Positions 18,475-26,741 of a DNA stretch of 64,000 nucleotides are shown piece after piece; within the stretch, counting starts at the first letter, position 1; each line of letters starts with the position of its first letter. The DNA lies in the NCBI RefSeq assembly GCF_037201975.1, contig NZ_CP147520.1, positions 6,758,001 to 6,822,000 of the forward strand. The letters run 5' to 3'. The position numbers were made by a program, and so were the translations under genes. Source of the stretch: Streptomyces sp. TG1A-60. GTDB lineage: Bacteria > Actinomycetota > Actinomycetes > Streptomycetales > Streptomycetaceae. The notes beneath the pieces are model-generated. The model searched no databases. It was given only the letters and a program-made list of their open reading frames with translations, and was not told where the DNA came from.

Positions 18475-19731
18475 ATGCATCGGAAGCCAGGGATGTCACG
18501 ACGGGCGTTCTGGGCGACCGCGGTGACGACACTCGTGGCGGCGGGCGGGGTGGCGGCGGGCACCGCCATCGCCGGCGGGGAGCCGAGCCCCCGCCGGCGG
18601 CACGGCGGCGAGCTGCGCGGCATGTGGCTGGCCACCGTCGCCAACCGGGACTGGCCCTCCGGGCCCGGCCTGACCGCCGAGGAGCAGCGTGCCGAACTCG
18701 TCGCCCATCTCGACACCGCAGCGGAGCGCCGGCTCAACGCGGTGATCTTCCAGGTCCGGCCCACCGCCGACGCGCTCTGGCCCTCCCCGTACGAGCCCTG
18801 GTCCCAGTACCTCACCGGCATCCAGGGCCAGGACCCCGGCTGGGACCCGCTGGGCACGGCGGTCCAGGAGGCGCACGCCCGGGGCCTCGAACTGCACGCC
18901 TGGTTCAACCCCTACCGGGTCGCCAACCACACCGACCCGAACCGTCTCGTCGCCACACACCCCGCCCGCGAGAACCCGGACTGGGTCGTCCCCTACGGCG
19001 GCAAGCTCTACTACGACCCCGGCGTCCCCGCGGTCCGCACCTTCGTCCAGAAGGCCATGCTCGACGCCGTGCGGAAGTACCCCGTCGACGCGGTGCACTT
19101 CGACGACTACTTCTACCCGTACCCGGTCGCGGGCCAGGTCTTCGACGACGACGCGGCGTACGACCGGTACGGCGGGAGCTTCCCGAACCGGGCGGACTGG
19201 CGGCGCGACAACATCGACAAGCTGGTGCGGGAGACGGCGGCGAGGATCAGGGAGATCCGGCCCGGCACACAGTTCGGGATCAGCCCCTTCGGTGTGTGGC
19301 GCAACGCCGCGACCGACGAGCGGGGCTCGGACAGCCGGGCCGGAGTGCAGACGTACGACGACCTGTACGCGGACACGCGGCGATGGGTCCAGGAGAACTG
19401 GATCGACTACATCGTCCCGCAGCTGTACTGGAACATCGGCTTCGCCGCCGCCGACTACGCCAAGCTGCTGCCCTGGTGGGCCGAGACCGCCCGGGGCACC
19501 GGCACCCGGCTGTACATCGGGGAGGCCCTGTACAAGGCGGGCGACCCGGCACAGCCCGCGGCCTGGCAGGACCCGGCCGAGCTGTCGGCGCACCTCACCC
19601 TGGCCCGCGACCTCCCCGAGGCACGCGGACATGTGTTCTTCTCGGCCAAGGAGGTCCGGGCCGACACGGTCGGCGCGATGGCACGCGTGGTCGCCGACCA
19701 CTACCAGCGGCCGGCCGAACCACCGCGCTGA
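18475..19731 (+). CDS. GHL10/DUF187 family glycoside hydrolase-like protein, secreted (Tat-type signal)
   Basis: 418 residues from ATG 18475 after GGAGG. The N-terminus MHRKPGMSRRAFWATAV has a twin-arginine-like SRRAF motif and a hydrophobic run (LVAAGGVAAGTAIAGG), so Tat export is likely. The body is the TIM-barrel GHL10 domain: ELRGMWLATVANRDWPS, LNAVIFQVRPTADALW, LELHAWFNPYRV, YPVDAVHFDDYFYPYPV, QFGISPFGVWRN, IDYIVPQLYWNIGF. Members act on cell-wall or exopolysaccharide glycans; the exact substrate is not known. The paired acidic residues HFDDYF sit where barrel catalysis is expected. Confidence 0.87.
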   Translation: MHRKPGMSRRAFWATAVTTLVAAGGVAAGTAIAGGEPSPRRRHGGELRGMWLATVANRDWPSGPGLTAEEQRAELVAHLDTAAERRLNAVIFQVRPTADALWPSPYEPWSQYLTGIQGQDPGWDPLGTAVQEAHARGLELHAWFNPYRVANHTDPNRLVATHPARENPDWVVPYGGKLYYDPGVPAVRTFVQKAMLDAVRKYPVDAVHFDDYFYPYPVAGQVFDDDAAYDRYGGSFPNRADWRRDNIDKLVRETAARIREIRPGTQFGISPFGVWRNAATDERGSDSRAGVQTYDDLYADTRRWVQENWIDYIVPQLYWNIGFAAADYAKLLPWWAETARGTGTRLYIGEALYKAGDPAQPAAWQDPAELSAHLTLARDLPEARGHVFFSAKEVRADTVGAMARVVADHYQRPAEPPR

Positions 19732-19759
19732 CGGGGCCGGGGCGAAGGACGCGGGGCGG

Positions 19760-19957
19760 CTACCGCTGATCCCCGGGATGCCGGACGACCGTGTCCGGGC
19801 CCGGGGCCATCAGTGCCTCGTGTCCGTCGTCCTCGAACCTGACCCGGTAGGGCGGGTTCCCGTCCTGGCCGAGCACCTCCAGGACCTCCGCGGTCCGGTC
19901 GTGGTGCCCGACGGTCCTGCCGTGCACCAGCAGGGTGTCGCCTACAGCTGCCTGCAT
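19760..19957 (-). CDS. DUF1918 small protein
   Basis: 65 residues from ATG 19957, preceded by GAGGAGG. Sequence MQAAVGDTLLVHGRTVGHHD then EVLEVLGQDGNPPYRVRFED matches the SH3-like DUF1918 domain common in actinobacteria. No catalytic motif; function unknown. It is convergent with the GHL10 gene with 28 bases between stops. Confidence 0.82.
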   Translation of the reverse strand: MQAAVGDTLLVHGRTVGHHDRTAEVLEVLGQDGNPPYRVRFEDDGHEALMAPGPDTVVRHPGDQR

Positions 19958-20048
19958 CGGGGGCCTCCTCGTCTCGCACGCAAGTGGCGGTTCGCGACCG
20001 CAGTCCATTGCGGGCGGCGCCGACGGGAACCGGTGTGCGTACGGGGTC

Positions 20049-20747
20049 TCAGGCGGATGTGCGCTGGGTGACCGCGATGCAGACCAGCACGGCGGCGGCC
20101 GTCAGGGGCGCGGCCGGGGTGAGCTGCTCGCCGAGGAGCAGCACCGACCACACCAGTGTGAGCAAGGGCTGCGCCAGCTGCAACTGGCTGGCCTTCGGTA
20201 TGCCGATCGCCGCCATGCCCCGGTACCAGACGACCAGCCCCAGGAACTGGGACCCGGCCGCCACCCACAGCACCCCGGCCACACTGTGCGCGGTCGGCTG
20301 GACCGGCTCGTACGACAGGGCCAGCAGCGCGCCCGGCAGGCTCAGCGGCAGGCACAGCACAAGGGCCCAGCCGATGACCTGCCAGCCGGGCATCACCCGG
20401 GCCAGCCGGCCGCCCTCGGTGTAGCCGGCCGCGCACACCAGCAGGGCGGCGAAGAGGTAGACGTCCGCGGTGGTGAGGGAGCCGCCGCTCTGCGTCACGG
20501 TGAACGCGAGGACCGCGGCGGCGCCGGCCAGGGCGGCGATCCAGAACGTGCGCGAGGGGCGGGTGCCCATGCGCAGCGCCGAGAACAGGGCGGTCGTCAG
20601 CGGCAGCAGACCGACCACGACGGCGGCGTGCGCGGTCGTCGAGGTCTCCAGGGCGAGGGTGGTCAGCAGCGGGAAACCGAGCACCACACCGGCGGCGACC
20701 ACCGCGAGCCCCGCCCAGTGCCGACGGCCGGGCACAGGCACCCCCAC
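20049..20747 (-). pseudogene. EamA/DMT-family exporter lacking its N-terminus
   Basis: 232 codons remain from GTG 20747. The sequence is clear EamA transporter: FPLLTTLALETSTTAHAAVV, VGLLPLTTALFSALRMG, AALAGAAAVLAFTVTQSGG, then the second EamA repeat ending PLLTLVWSVLLLGEQLTP. About 300 residues with ten helices are normal, and here the first two to three helices are absent. The reading frame begins inside the loop before a conserved helix. Immediately upstream, on the other strand, is the 3' end of a MocR regulator that has also lost its 5' part. Such exporter/MocR pairs are normally divergent, so one deletion removed both 5' ends and the shared promoter. Expression is therefore unlikely. 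Confidence 0.75.
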
Positions 20748-20965
20748 GCTGGCTGCGCCTCCCCGACGGCACCGACGAGCCCGCTCTGGTCACCGCCGCC
20801 CTCCGCGCGGGCGTCGCGGTCACTCCCGGCCGCCCCTACTTCAGCGCCGAACCCCCGGCCGGGCACCTGCGGTTGAGCTTCGCCGGGGTCATCGGGGCGG
20901 GAGAGATCGCGGAGGGGGTGCGGAGGCTGAAGGCGGCCGTGAACGGTTCGACAACGGGCTCCTGA
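20741..20965 (+). pseudogene. 3' fragment of a MocR-type (GntR/aminotransferase) regulator
   Basis: The plus-strand frame of 20741 reads PPRWLRLPDGTDEPALVTAA, then RAGVAVTPGRPYF, PPAGHLRLSFAGV and ends at TGA 20963-20965. This is the C-terminal end of the PLP-aminotransferase-like domain of MocR regulators (VTPGxxF and LRLSFA are typical). No start codon and none of the upstream 350 or so residues exist, because the frame runs into antisense DMT coding at about 20741. It is evidence of a deletion joining two divergent genes. Confidence 0.72.
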
Positions 20966-20982
20966 CCTGCGAACGTCCGGCC

Positions 20983-21579
20983 ATGAATGACGAGTTGAGC
21001 CTGCACGGCCTGACCGAGGGCAACGCCCTGACCGAGGGCTGTGAACTGCCCCAGGTTTACGAACTGTCCGACGACACCGAGCGCATCGACGTCGGACGCG
21101 TCCACCACTGGCTGTCCACCGACGCGTACTGGGCCGTCGGCCGTCCCCGTGAGAAGCAGGAGAGCGCGATCCGCGGGTCCCCCAACTTCGGGGTGTACAG
21201 GGTGAGTACGGGAGAGCGGGTCGCATAAGCGCGGGTGGTGACCGACCGCGCCACGTTCGCGTGGCTCTGCGACGTGTACGTCGCCCCCTCGGCGCGCGGG
21301 AAAGGCCTCGGCACCGCCCTGGTCGCGGCCGTGCGCGGGCACCTGCGGCCGTACGGACTGCGCCGCGTCCTGCTCGCCACGCATGACGCGCACGGCGTCT
21401 ACGCCAAGCTCGGGTTCGAGCCACTCGCCGAGCCGGACCGGTGGATGGCGCTCGTCTCCGAGTGGGGAGCCGGGCGCGGTGAAGGGCGGCCGGAAGGGCC
21501 GGGCACGGTGACGGCCGGCCGGGGGAGGGGGCGCGTACGGGCCCGGGTGACGGCCCAGGGACCCCCGCGTAACTCCTGA
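20983..21579 (+). pseudogene. GNAT acetyltransferase interrupted by an in-frame TAA
   Basis: ATG 20983 opens MNDELSLHGLTEGNALTEG and continues through HHWLSTDAYWAVGRPREKQ to GERVA. Codon 82 (21226-21228) is TAA, and the same frame resumes at once with ARVVTDRATFAWLCDVYV, APSARGKGLGTALVAAVRGH (acetyl-CoA loop R/QxxGxG/A) and RVLLATHDAHGVYAKLGFEP. A Tyr codon TAC changed to TAA explains it with one substitution; no frameshift is needed. The C-terminal tail after MALVSE is longer than expected. Either it is a nonsense pseudogene or the second part is translated from GTG 21235, which would lack the N-terminal half. Confidence 0.75.
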
Positions 21580-21624
21580 GTAACGCCTCTTGACCTGCGC
21601 AGTCCCCCGCTCCACCATCACCGC

Positions 21625-22200
21625 ATGCATCTTCGGGTCACGTTTGTCGCCGCCGCGCGCTGCTCCTCGCCTGTCGCGGAGCGTTTCGAGGACGACCGGC
21701 CGCTGGACCAGGCCGGCTGGGACGAAGTGCAGCGCGCCGCCCACGAGCTGGTGCCGCTGGCGGCGGCCGAGCTGCGCTACTGCTCGCCGACGCCCCGCAG
21801 CCGCGCCACCGGTGACGCCCTCGGCTACGCACCGCTGGCCCAGCCCGCGCTGCGGGACTGCGACATGGGCCGCTGGCGCGGGTTCACGCTCGGCGAGGCC
21901 ATGGCCCGGGAGCCCTCGGCGGTGGACGCCTGGCTCGCCGACCCGTGTGCCACCCCGCACGGCGGTGAGTCGCTGATCGCCTTCATCTCCCGCGTGGGCG
22001 GCTGGCTCGACACCCGCCCGGCCGACGACGGTGGCCGCATCGTCGCCGTGGCCGAGCCGTCCGTGCTGCGCGCCGCCCTCGTCTACGCGCTGAAGGCCCA
22101 GCCGTCGTCGTACTGGAACATGGACATCTGTCCCCTGTCGACGGTCACCGTCGCGGGCCGTCCGGGCCGCTGGAACCTGCGGCTGGGCGCCGCGCGGTAG
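21625..22200 (+). CDS. Histidine phosphatase-fold protein lacking both catalytic histidines
   Basis: 191 residues from ATG 21625. The fold is that of CobC/phosphoglycerate-mutase-like phosphatases: AELRYCSPTPRSRATGDALG (equivalent to the SPLxRAxxTA helix), LRDCDMGRWRGFTLGEAMAR (the DxxxGxWEG segment), TPHGGESLIAFISRVGGWLD. But the N-terminal LVRHG motif reads VTFVAAARCSS and the second-histidine strand reads AVAEPSVLRAALVYAL, so the nucleophile and partner histidines are both gone. It should be non-catalytic, perhaps a binding or regulatory protein. The 3' end overlaps the convergent DUF6314 reading frame by about 55 bases. Confidence 0.7.
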   Translation: MHLRVTFVAAARCSSPVAERFEDDRPLDQAGWDEVQRAAHELVPLAAAELRYCSPTPRSRATGDALGYAPLAQPALRDCDMGRWRGFTLGEAMAREPSAVDAWLADPCATPHGGESLIAFISRVGGWLDTRPADDGGRIVAVAEPSVLRAALVYALKAQPSSYWNMDICPLSTVTVAGRPGRWNLRLGAAR

Positions 22201-22662
22201 GCCCGTCCGGGTCCCCTTCCGGGGCCTCGCGTGTGTAGTCGGTGACCAGGAGCCGGTCCTTCGCGGCGCCGCCGACCCGCCACGTCGTACGCCGGCGGTC
22301 CGTGCCGTGCACCTCGAATCCGCCCCTGTGGAGGTCCGCGACGCAGGGGTGGGCCGTCCGCCGGTGACCGGTGGTGAGGTCCAGCTCGTGGAAGGGGCGG
22401 CCCCGGCGAAGCGGACGTCCGCTGTGCCCGGCGTGGCCCCCGGGAGGTAGCGCGGGGTGCGTTCGGCGGGGCGCGGGACGCCCTGCCGGAGGAAACTTCC
22501 GATCTCCCGGTGGTGGAGTCCACCCTCGTCCCAGGGGCTGAAAACAGTCGTCCCGGAGAACTCCCTCTCCATGCCGCTCGCGAGATTCCGCACCGCCCTC
22601 CGGACCCGCCACCTCCCGGACAGATAGGCCAACACATCGGGAACTGGCCGGAAGTCGCCCAT
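22145..22662 (-). CDS. DUF6314-like protein with an apparent frameshift
   Basis: ATG 22662 starts MGDFRPVPDVLAYLSGRW and reads FSGTTVFSPWDEGGLHHREI and PGTADVRFAG. Then the protein-like frame shifts by one base at the C run 22401-22404 (G run on the coding strand) and continues RPFHELDLTTGHRRTAHP, CVADLHRGGFEV and TTWRVGGAAKDRLLVTDYTR, ending at 22145. Restoring one base gives about 172 residues. The combined product matches my recollection of the lipocalin-like DUF6314 domain; function unknown. It is one of six similar homopolymer breaks in this window, so sequence error is as likely as a true pseudogene. Confidence 0.55.
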
Positions 22663-22702
22663 GTCGGCCTCCCTTCCGGCGTATCCGTCGCTGCGCGACC
22701 CA

Positions 22703-22768
22703 TTGACGCCTCGGAACCTCCTACCTATCTTGCCGTTCGATGTGCTGATCATTGTTCGATATTTCGAA
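22703..22768 (+). promoter_or_regulatory. Promoter and candidate operator of the GH51 gene
   Basis: TTGACG (22703-22708), a 17-base spacer and TATCTT (22726-22731) form a good promoter. Just downstream GTTCGAT occurs twice (22735-22741 and 22754-22760), and TTCGATATTTCGAA (22755-22768) is a near-palindrome. The elements sit over the expected transcription start, a position suited to repression by a sugar-responsive regulator; no such regulator gene is adjacent. Confidence 0.5.
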
Positions 22769-22805
22769 TAACTCCATGACCCCCACCCCGAGCCGCGGAG
22801 TATCC

Positions 22806-25289
22806 ATGTCACGCAGCACCCGCACCCGTTGGAGACTCGGTCTCACCGCCACCGCCTTCCTGGTGGCCGCCGCCTCCGTCCCGGCCCCCGCGCACGCCGA
22901 GGACGTCACCGACTACGCCGTCACCGTCGACCCGGCCGCCAAGGGCGCGAAGATCGACGACACGATGTACGGCGTCTTCTTCGAGGACATCAACCGGGCC
23001 GCCGACGGCGGCCTGTACGCCGAGCTCGTGCAGAACCGGTCCTTCGAGTACTCGACCGCCGACAACCGCGCGTACACCCCCCTCACCTCCTGGACCGTCG
23101 ACGGCACCGCGCAGGTCGTGAACGACGCCGGCCGGCTCAACGAGCGCAACCGCAACTACCTCTCCCTGGGCGCCGGTTCAGCCGTCACGAACGCCGGGTA
23201 CAACACCGGCGTCCATGTCGAGAGGGGCAAGAGGTACGACTTCTCGGTGTGGGCGCGCGCCGAGAGCCGTACGACGCTGACCCTCACCCTCCAGGACGCC
23301 GACGGCCCGCTCGCCAAGGCTCGCCGGGTGGCCGTCAGGGGCGGCTGGGCCAAGTACCGGGCCACCTTCACCGCGACCCGGGCCAGCAGCGACGGCCGCC
23401 TCACCGTCGCCTCCTCCGGCGCCGCCGCCCTCGACGAGGTGTCCCTCTTCCCGCGCGACACCTTCAAGGGCCGCGAGAACGGCCTGCGCAAGGACCTCGC
23501 CGAGAAGATCGCCGCCCTGGAGCCGGGCTTCGTCCGCTTCCCCGGCGGCTGTCTGGTCAACACGGGCTCCATGCAGGACTACAGCGAGGCCTCCAACTGG
23601 GAGCGCAAGCGCTCGTACCAGTGGAAGGACACCATCGGCCCGGTCGAGCAGCGCGCCACCAACGCCAACTTCTGGGGCTACAACCAGAGTTACGGCCTCG
23701 GCTACTACGAGTACTTCCAGTTCTCCGAGGACGTCGGCGCGATGCCGCTGCCCGTGGTGCCCGCCCTCGTCACCGGCTGCGGCCAGAACAGGGCCACCGA
23801 CGACGAGGCCCTGCTCCAACGGCACATCCAGGACACGCTCGACCTCATCGAGTTCGCCAACGGCCCCGTGACCAGCGAGTGGGGCAGGAAGCGGGCCCAG
23901 ATGGGTCACCCGAAGCCCTTCCGCCTCACCCACCTCGGCGTCGGCAACGAGGAGAACCTGCCGAACGAGTTCTTCGCCCGATTCCAGAAGTTCCGGGCCG
24001 CCATCGAGGCGAAGTACCCCGACATCACGGTGATCTCGAACTCCGGCCCGGACGACACGGGCGCAACCTTCGACACCGCGTGGAAGCTGAACCGCGAGGC
24101 GAACGTCGACATGGTCGACGAGCACTACTACAACAGCCCGCAGTGGTTCCTGCAGAACAACGACCGCTACGACTCCTATGACAGGAACGGCCCGAAGGTC
24201 TTCCTCGGCGAGTACGCCTCCCAGGGCAACGCCTTCAGGAACGCCCTCTCCGAGGCTGCGTTCATGACCGGCCTGGAGCGCAACGCCGACATCGTGAAGC
24301 TCACCTCCTACGCGCCGCTCCTCGCCAACGAGGACTACGTGCAGTGGAGCCCCGACATGATCTGGTTCAACAACCACGCGTCGTGGAACTCCGCCAACTA
24401 CGAGACGCAGAAGCTCTTCATGAACAACGTCGGCGACCGCGTGGTCCCGTCGACGGCCACCGGCACCCCCGCGCTGACCGCCCCGATCTCCGGCGCCGTC
24501 GGCCTCTCGACGTGGGCCACGACAGCGGCGTACGACGAGGTGGAGGTGACCGGGGAGGACGGCACGACGCTCCTCACCGACGACTTCAGCGGTGACGCGT
24601 CGCAGTGGAACCACACCGGCGGCGGCAGCTGGAGCATCCAGGACGGGCAGTACGTGCAGACGGACGTGGCCGCCGAGAACACCATGGTCACGGCCGGTGA
24701 CACCGCCTGGCACGACTACGACCTGAAGGTGAAGGCCACCAAGAAGGCCGGCAAGGAGGGCTTCCTCGTCGCCTTCGGCGTCAAGGACACCGGCAACTTC
24801 TACTGGTGGAACCTCGGCGGCTGGAACAACACCACCAGTGCGGTCGAGCAGTCCGTGGACGGTGGCAAGTCCACGCTGATGTCCAGGCCGGGGACCATCG
24901 AAACGGGCCGCGCGTACGACATCGAGGTCAAGGTGCGCGGCCGGCAAGTGACCTTGCTGCTGGACGGCCAGGAGTGGGCCAGTTTCACCGACGACAAGAA
25001 GGCCGAGCCGTTCCGCCAGGTGGTGACGCGCGACGCGAAGACCGGTGACCTGATCGTCAAGGTCGTCAACGCCCAGTCCTCGGCGGCCCGTACGGCCATC
25101 GACCTCGGCGGTGCGAAGGTCCGCTCCAAGGCCCGGGTGACCACGCTCACCGCCGCGCCGGACGCGGTGAACACGGAGACGGCCACGCCGGTCGCTCCGG
25201 TGACGTCGACGTTCAGCGGGGTGGCCGAGGAGTTCAGCTACACCTTCCCTGCGAACTCCGTGACGTTCTTGCGGATCAAGAAGGGGTGA
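22806..25289 (+). CDS. GH51 alpha-L-arabinofuranosidase, secreted, multidomain
   Basis: 827 residues from ATG 22806 after GGAG; ATG 22776 has no SD. A Sec signal peptide (LGLTATAFLVAAASVPAPAH, cleavage near AHA) is followed by a GH51 N-terminal part (MYGVFFEDINRAADGGLYAE), an inserted carbohydrate-binding-like beta domain (about 120-220) and the TIM barrel. The acid/base is Glu382 in GVGNEENLPNEFF and the nucleophile Glu469 in VFLGEYASQGN. A concanavalin-like domain (about 600-750, DFSGDASQWNHTGGGSW) is inserted before the last beta strands, ending FSYTFPANSVTFLRIKKG. It should release arabinose from arabinan or arabinoxylan outside the cell. Confidence 0.92.
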   Translation: MSRSTRTRWRLGLTATAFLVAAASVPAPAHAEDVTDYAVTVDPAAKGAKIDDTMYGVFFEDINRAADGGLYAELVQNRSFEYSTADNRAYTPLTSWTVDGTAQVVNDAGRLNERNRNYLSLGAGSAVTNAGYNTGVHVERGKRYDFSVWARAESRTTLTLTLQDADGPLAKARRVAVRGGWAKYRATFTATRASSDGRLTVASSGAAALDEVSLFPRDTFKGRENGLRKDLAEKIAALEPGFVRFPGGCLVNTGSMQDYSEASNWERKRSYQWKDTIGPVEQRATNANFWGYNQSYGLGYYEYFQFSEDVGAMPLPVVPALVTGCGQNRATDDEALLQRHIQDTLDLIEFANGPVTSEWGRKRAQMGHPKPFRLTHLGVGNEENLPNEFFARFQKFRAAIEAKYPDITVISNSGPDDTGATFDTAWKLNREANVDMVDEHYYNSPQWFLQNNDRYDSYDRNGPKVFLGEYASQGNAFRNALSEAAFMTGLERNADIVKLTSYAPLLANEDYVQWSPDMIWFNNHASWNSANYETQKLFMNNVGDRVVPSTATGTPALTAPISGAVGLSTWATTAAYDEVEVTGEDGTTLLTDDFSGDASQWNHTGGGSWSIQDGQYVQTDVAAENTMVTAGDTAWHDYDLKVKATKKAGKEGFLVAFGVKDTGNFYWWNLGGWNNTTSAVEQSVDGGKSTLMSRPGTIETGRAYDIEVKVRGRQVTLLLDGQEWASFTDDKKAEPFRQVVTRDAKTGDLIVKVVNAQSSAARTAIDLGGAKVRSKARVTTLTAAPDAVNTETATPVAPVTSTFSGVAEEFSYTFPANSVTFLRIKKG

Positions 25290-25340
25290 GGTGAGGGGCG
25301 GCCCGGACAGGTGTGCCTCGGGTGCGGGGTTCGCGGGGGC

Positions 25341-25371
25341 CGCTCGCGTGGTTCCCCGCGCCCCTCGCGGG
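25341..25371. repeat. Dispersed G/C-rich intergenic repeat copy
   Basis: CGCGTGGTTCCCCGCGCCCC (from about 25345) is another copy of the core found after rplT, pheT, argR and argH. It lies between the GH51 stop and the convergent LysR-type gene. Confidence 0.5.
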
Positions 25372-25446
25372 CCGACCGGGGCCGACCCCTCAGGGGCTTC
25401 CGCCCGCTGAGACGGGCGACGGCCCGGACAACACCCGGGCAGCACC

Positions 25447-26229
25447 TCACGAGCGGCGGCGGGGCTTTGTGCCCTTGCCGCCGCTCTTCGGCTTCCGGCC
25501 GCCGCCGGAGCCGTCGCGCGGGTTGCGTTCGGTCGACCTGCCCGACGTGGGCCGGCCCCGGGTGCCGCCCCTGGCCGGACGCCCGGCCTTCGGCTGCTGC
25601 TTCTCCTCGGCGGGCTTGGCGCGGCCCCGGGAACTGTTGACCGTCCGGCCCCGGACGATGCCGATGAAGTCCTCGACCATGTCGGTGGTCGCCTCCCGCG
25701 GCCACGACAGGGCGACCCGCGACTCGGGGGCGTCCGTCACCGGCCGGTACGTGAGGTCCTTGCGGTGGTGCAGACGGGCGAGCGACTGCGGGACGAGGAG
25801 CAGTCCGATCCCGGCGGCCACCAGCTCGACCGCGTCCGCCGTGGTGGCGGGACGCTCGAACGCCGGCTCGCCCGGCGGGCGCTCCCAGCCGAGGGTGTCG
25901 TCGAGGGGGTGCAGTACCACCTCGTCCGCCAGGTCCTCGGTGGTCACCTCGTCGACCGCCGCGACGACATGGTCCTTCGGGACCACGACCACCGTGGTCT
26001 CGGTGTAGAGGGGGATCGCGCTGAGGTCGTCGCTGTCCACCGGCAGTCGTACGAACCCGGCGTCGGCACCGCCGTCCCGCAGTACGCCGAACGCCTCGCC
26101 GGCGGACACCTGCAGGAGGGTCAGGGGGATGTCGGGCAACCGCTCGTTCCAGATCCGCACCCACTTGGTGGGCGTCACTCCCGGGACGTACGCGAGCCGG
26201 AACGAAGGGGATGCTTCCGAGCCTGTCAC
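25447..26229 (-). CDS. LysR-type effector-binding domain protein without HTH, basic C-terminal tail
   Basis: 260 residues from ATG 26229. Residues 8-200 are the periplasmic-binding-like effector domain of LysR regulators: SFRLAYVPGVTPTKWVRIW, PLTLLQVSAGEAFGVLRDGG, DAGFVRLPVDSDDLSAIPLY, TTVVVVPKDHVVA, AVELVAAGIGLLLVPQSLAR. The winged HTH that should come first is missing, and the start is clean with no coding upstream, so this is not a truncation artefact. The last 55 residues are Arg/Lys/Gly-rich and disordered, and may bind nucleic acid or acidic partners. It is divergent from a DUF5997 gene, a pairing I recall from other actinobacteria; the function of the pair is unknown. Confidence 0.75.
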   Translation of the reverse strand: MTGSEASPSFRLAYVPGVTPTKWVRIWNERLPDIPLTLLQVSAGEAFGVLRDGGADAGFVRLPVDSDDLSAIPLYTETTVVVVPKDHVVAAVDEVTTEDLADEVVLHPLDDTLGWERPPGEPAFERPATTADAVELVAAGIGLLLVPQSLARLHHRKDLTYRPVTDAPESRVALSWPREATTDMVEDFIGIVRGRTVNSSRGRAKPAEEKQQPKAGRPARGGTRGRPTSGRSTERNPRDGSGGGRKPKSGGKGTKPRRRS

Positions 26230-26334
26230 ACGACCAGGCTAGCGGCCCCGGCCGCCCGCGCCCGCCATGGACGGCGCCGGCCGCCTCCGTCGGCCGTGGT
26301 CGGCGGTCGCGCACACGGTCGATACCCTTGACCC

Positions 26335-26739
26335 ATGACGTCGCACCAGACCACCCAGTCCATGAAGCCCGCCACCGCGGCGAAGAAGCTGGGTGTGTAC
26401 CTCGAAGCCACTCCCGCCGAGTTCCGGGAGGGCGTCGTCACGCGTGCCGAACTGAACGCGTTGCAGACCGACCCGCCGGCCTGGCTGGAGGAGCTGCGGC
26501 GCACCGGCCCGCACCCCCGGCCCGTGGTCGCCGCGAAGCTGGGCGTCTCCATCGCGGGGCTCGCGCGCGGCGGGGTCACCGAGCCCCTCACCACCGAGCA
26601 GATCGAGGCCCTGAAGCAGGACAGCCCCGAGTGGCTGCGCAAGGAGCGCGCCACGCAGGCCGAGGTCCGCAAGGAAGGCGCCCGCATCAAGCAGCGCAAC
26701 GCGGAACGGGCGACCCGGCCGGACGACCGGCGCTCCTGA
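26335..26739 (+). CDS. DUF5997 family protein
   Basis: 134 residues from ATG 26335. Sequence KPATAAKKLGVYLEATPAEF, then REGVVTRAELNALQTDPPAW, HPRPVVAAKLGVSIAGLAR and PLTTEQIEALKQDSPEW matches the helical DUF5997 domain. The two AAKLGV-type segments suggest an internal repeat of a helix-turn-helix-like unit, which is my inference. Charged Lys/Arg tail. It is divergent from the LysR-type effector domain gene, 105 bases apart, and is followed by a strong terminator. Confidence 0.7.
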   Translation: MTSHQTTQSMKPATAAKKLGVYLEATPAEFREGVVTRAELNALQTDPPAWLEELRRTGPHPRPVVAAKLGVSIAGLARGGVTEPLTTEQIEALKQDSPEWLRKERATQAEVRKEGARIKQRNAERATRPDDRRS

Positions 26740-26741
26740 AA

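Noticed and set aside
20470..20962. Plus-strand coding across the DMT gene
   Set aside because: Composition is that of an antisense shadow. Only the part after about 20741 in another frame is MocR-like.
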